This document shows, one piece after another, positions 61,785-64,000 of a stretch of 64,000 nucleotides of DNA (position 1 is the first letter of the stretch; every line of letters starts with the position of its first letter). The stretch spans positions 1,116,001 through 1,180,000 of the forward strand of contig CABIZZ010000001.1 in NCBI GenBank assembly GCA_902363395.1, given 5' to 3'. The notes beneath the pieces were generated by a model that was given only the letters and a program-made list of their open reading frames with translations, was not told the origin of the DNA and ran no database searches. Position numbers and translations under genes: made by a program. The DNA comes from Streptococcaceae bacterium (GTDB taxonomy: Bacteria; Bacillota; Bacilli; Lactobacillales; Streptococcaceae).

Positions 61785-62423
61785 TTATTCCTCTTCACTC
61801 TTCAGTTCAGCATTTCTTGCTTGTAAGATAATGTAATCGAGCAAGACTGATTTGGTCACCGTTCCCACAATTTTTCGGTCATTTTCCTCATCGACTACCG
61901 GTAAGGAATCGATGGCATGATCCTGCAAGAGGGCAGCCGCTTCTAGGATGTTCATGTCTTTTGTACAGGTAATGATATGTGGCATTCGAGTCATACAAAC
62001 TGCTACAGGGGTGGTCTGGATACTCGAATTAAGAGATGCCCTCAATAAATCTTTACGGGACATAATACCCAGTAAGAGTTTGTCTTCATCGATAACATAA
62101 AGGACATCGGCATTATACATAAATAGGGTGATAATGGCATCCTGAATATAGGAATCATGGGTGACTAATACAGGAGAGGTCATGATCTCTGCCACTTCTT
62201 TTTGAAAAGTATCAAAAAAGAAAAGTGTTTCGAGATCTAATCCAGAATAAGTATAGCCAATTTTGGGAGTCGCTTTCAATATACCAACCAAGGTCAAAAA
62301 GGACAAATCTGGTCGCAGGGTCGCTCTTGAAATATCCAATAAATCAGAAATCTTCTCCCCACTTAAGGGCTGATGCATTTTTACAATTTCAACTATTTTC
62401 TTTTGTCGTTCACTTAATTTCAA
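61785..62423 (-). CDS. ccpN: CcpN-like repressor of gluconeogenic genes (HTH plus two CBS domains)
   Basis: The product has 212 residues with a TTG start at 62423, after AGGAAA; an in-frame TAG three codons upstream leaves no other start. Residues 1-60 form a winged helix (SGEKISDLLDISRATLRPDL). Two CBS domains follow (AEIMTSPVLVTHDSYIQDAI and CMTRMPHIITCTKDMNILEA), which sense nucleotides in this family. In B. subtilis CcpN with YqfL (PDRP) represses gapB and pckA. Here it heads an operon with PDRP and fbp and is divergent from ppdK, its likely target. Confidence 0.9.
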   Translation of the reverse strand: MKLSERQKKIVEIVKMHQPLSGEKISDLLDISRATLRPDLSFLTLVGILKATPKIGYTYSGLDLETLFFFDTFQKEVAEIMTSPVLVTHDSYIQDAIITLFMYNADVLYVIDEDKLLLGIMSRKDLLRASLNSSIQTTPVAVCMTRMPHIITCTKDMNILEAAALLQDHAIDSLPVVDEENDRKIVGTVTKSVLLDYIILQARNAELKSEEE

Positions 62424-62458
62424 AATTTCCTAGCCTTTCTATTTCTAGCTCCATGATG

Positions 62459-62467
62459 ATTATATCA
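62459..62467 (-). promoter_or_regulatory. Candidate ccpN promoter (extended -10)
   Basis: TGATATAAT on the minus strand, giving a start near 62452 and a leader of about 28 nt. A second TATAAT at 62537-62542 is an alternative with a longer leader. Confidence 0.45.
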
Positions 62468-62485
62468 GGCATCTCTAAAGCAATA

Positions 62486-62496
62486 TTTGTCATATT
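62486..62496 (+). promoter_or_regulatory. Candidate CcpN operator upstream of ccpN
   Basis: TTTGTCATATT matches the B. subtilis CcpN consensus TRTGHYATAYW, as I recall it, with one mismatch. It lies in the -35 region of the near ccpN promoter, which fits autoregulation. Confidence 0.42.
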
Positions 62497-62582
62497 TTCA
62501 TCATTTACTTTTAAATAATCATCATTTTTAATAAACATTATAGCAGAATAATCCAATTAGTCAACATAAAAAGATGTATGTT

Positions 62583-62611
62583 TTGTTTGACAAATATATG
62601 TGATGTATAAT
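62583..62611 (+). promoter_or_regulatory. ppdK promoter
   Basis: TTGTTT (62583-62588), 17 bp, TATAAT (62606-62611). A TTGACA-like sequence (62587-62592) is only 13 bp from the -10. The start falls near 62618. Confidence 0.6.
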
Positions 62612-62628
62612 ACAATGATTTTGTCTTA

Positions 62629-62639
62629 AATATGACACA
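62629..62639 (-). promoter_or_regulatory. Candidate CcpN operator at the ppdK start site
   Basis: Read on the minus strand, TGTGTCATATT matches TRTGHYATAYW at all 11 positions. It lies about 11-21 bp after the inferred ppdK transcription start, a repressing position. Confidence 0.55.
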
Positions 62640-62662
62640 TATTTAGTTTTTTGGAGGCTTAT

Positions 62663-64000
62663 ATGACAAAATGGATTTACTCCTTCGAAGAAGGAAGTGC
62701 GAAGGCCAATGATCTACTGGGTGGGAAAGGCGCTAATTTAGCTGAGATGAGCCATCTGGGACTACCGGTTCCTCCTGGATTTACCATCACCACAAAAAGT
62801 TGTATCCACTATCTCGATAATCCCGACTTCTTTGAGTCCTCTTTGAAAGAGGAAGTTTTGAAAGCGGTTGCTAAACTTGAAGAAAAAACGGGTAAGTCTT
62901 TTAGCGGAGAAGATCCTCACTTACTCTTAGTGTCTGTCAGAAGCGGGGCTAAATTTTCTATGCCTGGGATGATGGATACCATTCTCAATCTTGGTCTCAA
63001 TGATCAGCGGACTCAATTACTGGCCAAAGAAACCAATCTAGATTTTGCCTACAACTGCTATCGCCGTCTACTCCAGATGTTTGCTGATGTAGTCTATGGC
63101 ATCGATAAGGGACTTTTTGATGATCAACTAGCAGCTTTTGAACAAAAACAGAATAAAAAGGTCCATGATTTTGACCTAGCCCAGCAACAGGAATTGATCC
63201 AGCACTATAAAGATCTCTACTCCAAACACAAGCAAGAATTTCCTGAGAACCCTCATGAACAACTCTTCGCTGCCATCCAAGCTGTCTTCAAATCCTGGAA
63301 CAACAATCGGGCTAGAATTTATCGGGAGCTTCATCAGATCCCTCATGATTTAGGAACAGCTGTCAATGTCCAGGCCATGGTCTTTGGAAATAGTGACCAA
63401 GCCAGTGGTACAGGGGTTTGCTTCACTAGAAACCCTGCAACTGGTGAGGCAGAACTGTTTGGTGAATTTTTGCTCAATGCTCAAGGGGAAGATGTGGTTG
63501 CTGGGATCCGCACTCCTGAGCCGATTGGAGCCTTAAAAGAAATCCAACCTGAAACCTATCAGGCTTTCAGAGACTACGCCAAGATCCTTGAAAACCACTA
63601 TAAGGATATGCAGGATATTGAATTTACCATTGAGAAAGGCAAGCTCTACATCCTCCAAACCCGAAATGGTAAACGAACAGCCAAAGCTTCTTTAAAGATT
63701 GCTCTAGATATGGTGGATCAAGGTCTAATTAGTAAGGAAGAAGCTCTCCTGAGAGTCGCTCCTACTTCCATCAGTCAACTAATCCATCCAGTCTTTGAAG
63801 AAACTGCTTTAGAGAAAGAACCTTTCTTAGCTCAAGGCCTACCAGCCAGCCCAGGTGCAGCTACTGGCCAAATCGTCTTTACCGCCGACCGAGCTAAAGA
63901 AATCCATCAAGAAGGTAAAAAAGTCATCCTGGTTCGGCAAGAAACTTCCCCAGAAGATATTGAAGGCATGATTGTCAGCCAAGCTATTGTTACCAGCCAA
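62663..64000 (+). CDS. ppdK: Pyruvate, phosphate dikinase (5' part, cut by window edge)
   Basis: The first 446 codons lie in the window, without a stop. It converts pyruvate, ATP and phosphate to PEP, AMP and PPi, bypassing pyruvate kinase in gluconeogenesis. The N-terminal nucleotide-binding domain has GGKGANLAEMSHLGLPVPPGFTIT, SVRSGAKFSMPGMMDTILNLG, GTGVCFTRNPATGE and DIEFTIEKGKLYILQTRNGKR. The swivelling phospho-His domain begins QGLPASPGAATG and reaches ETSPEDIEGM; the catalytic His itself lies beyond the edge. GGAGG precedes the ATG. It is divergent from ccpN. Confidence 0.95.
   Translation, partial: MTKWIYSFEEGSAKANDLLGGKGANLAEMSHLGLPVPPGFTITTKSCIHYLDNPDFFESSLKEEVLKAVAKLEEKTGKSFSGEDPHLLLVSVRSGAKFSMPGMMDTILNLGLNDQRTQLLAKETNLDFAYNCYRRLLQMFADVVYGIDKGLFDDQLAAFEQKQNKKVHDFDLAQQQELIQHYKDLYSKHKQEFPENPHEQLFAAIQAVFKSWNNNRARIYRELHQIPHDLGTAVNVQAMVFGNSDQASGTGVCFTRNPATGEAELFGEFLLNAQGEDVVAGIRTPEPIGALKEIQPETYQAFRDYAKILENHYKDMQDIEFTIEKGKLYILQTRNGKRTAKASLKIALDMVDQGLISKEEALLRVAPTSISQLIHPVFEETALEKEPFLAQGLPASPGAATGQIVFTADRAKEIHQEGKKVILVRQETSPEDIEGMIVSQAIVTSQ

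Noticed and set aside
62410-62538. A 42-codon ORF on the minus strand ending inside the ccpN start region
   Set aside because: Its ATG lies within a TATAAT-like box with no ribosome-binding site, and the sequence holds probable promoter and operator elements; it is not supported as a gene.

Overview
The window is a contiguous piece of a low-GC Gram-positive chromosome that reads as an oral streptococcus of the sanguinis/mitis/gordonii neighbourhood. The support is gene content and order: rpiA-deoB-punA-deoD, flavodoxin/chorismate mutase/rplS, rplU-prp-rpmA, LysR-lspA-rluD and proBAC all match pneumococcal-type order as I remember it. A ppdK/fbp gluconeogenic cluster is also present, which I remember from S. 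sanguinis. Species cannot be fixed from sequence reading alone. Most genes lie on the minus strand.

Layout. 1-5600: a cut membrane gene, a LysR regulator, and three tandem paralogues of an unrecognised membrane-anchored protein whose near-identical ribosome-binding sites lead into ATG, GTG and TTG starts. 5700-13600: a nucleoside-salvage operon (rpiA, deoB, DUF1697, punA, ClC, a nonsense-broken amidotransferase, deoD, a Csm6-like HEPN protein, a sirtuin), with a probable catabolite-response site at deoB and two large palindromic repeats after the broken gene. 13700-16000: mnmE and a PrsW-like protease. 16100-23400: a complete type II-A CRISPR-Cas system of the S. thermophilus CRISPR1 kind (cas9, tracrRNA, cas1, cas2, long csn2, leader, 13 repeats). 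At the old end of the array lie two solitary relic repeats of the other (SpyCas9/CRISPR3) II-A class, bracketing a small orphan gene. 23500-29700: tRNA-Arg(CCT), rplS, a fluoride-type ClC, chorismate mutase, flavodoxin, pde2, a repeat-rich membrane protein, and rpmE2. 29800-49800: cell-envelope and housekeeping genes (ldcB, a TcaA-like protein, pepV, uvrC, a CPBP protease, a HAD phosphatase, an acyl-ACP thioesterase, hemW). 49800-64000: an ABC-F gene behind a transcription attenuator, proBAC, rluD-lspA-LysR, rplU-prp-rpmA, and fbp-PDRP-ccpN divergent from ppdK, which runs off the right edge.

Four things stand out. (1) The ABC-F leader at 49900-50106 holds a three-codon upstream ORF, an anti-antiterminator hairpin, a 13-nt antiterminator arm and an intrinsic terminator, a full ribosome-sensing switch. 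(2) Two roughly 138-bp intergenic copies (44686-44824 and 57442-57578) fold into the same multi-helix structure with compensatory changes and a conserved 7-bp long-range pairing, so they look like a structured RNA family. (3) The relic CRISPR repeats point to replacement of one II-A system by another. (4) A HEPN nuclease-like protein lies next to a sirtuin in the nucleoside operon. Functions come from family recognition and visible motifs; no database search was possible.
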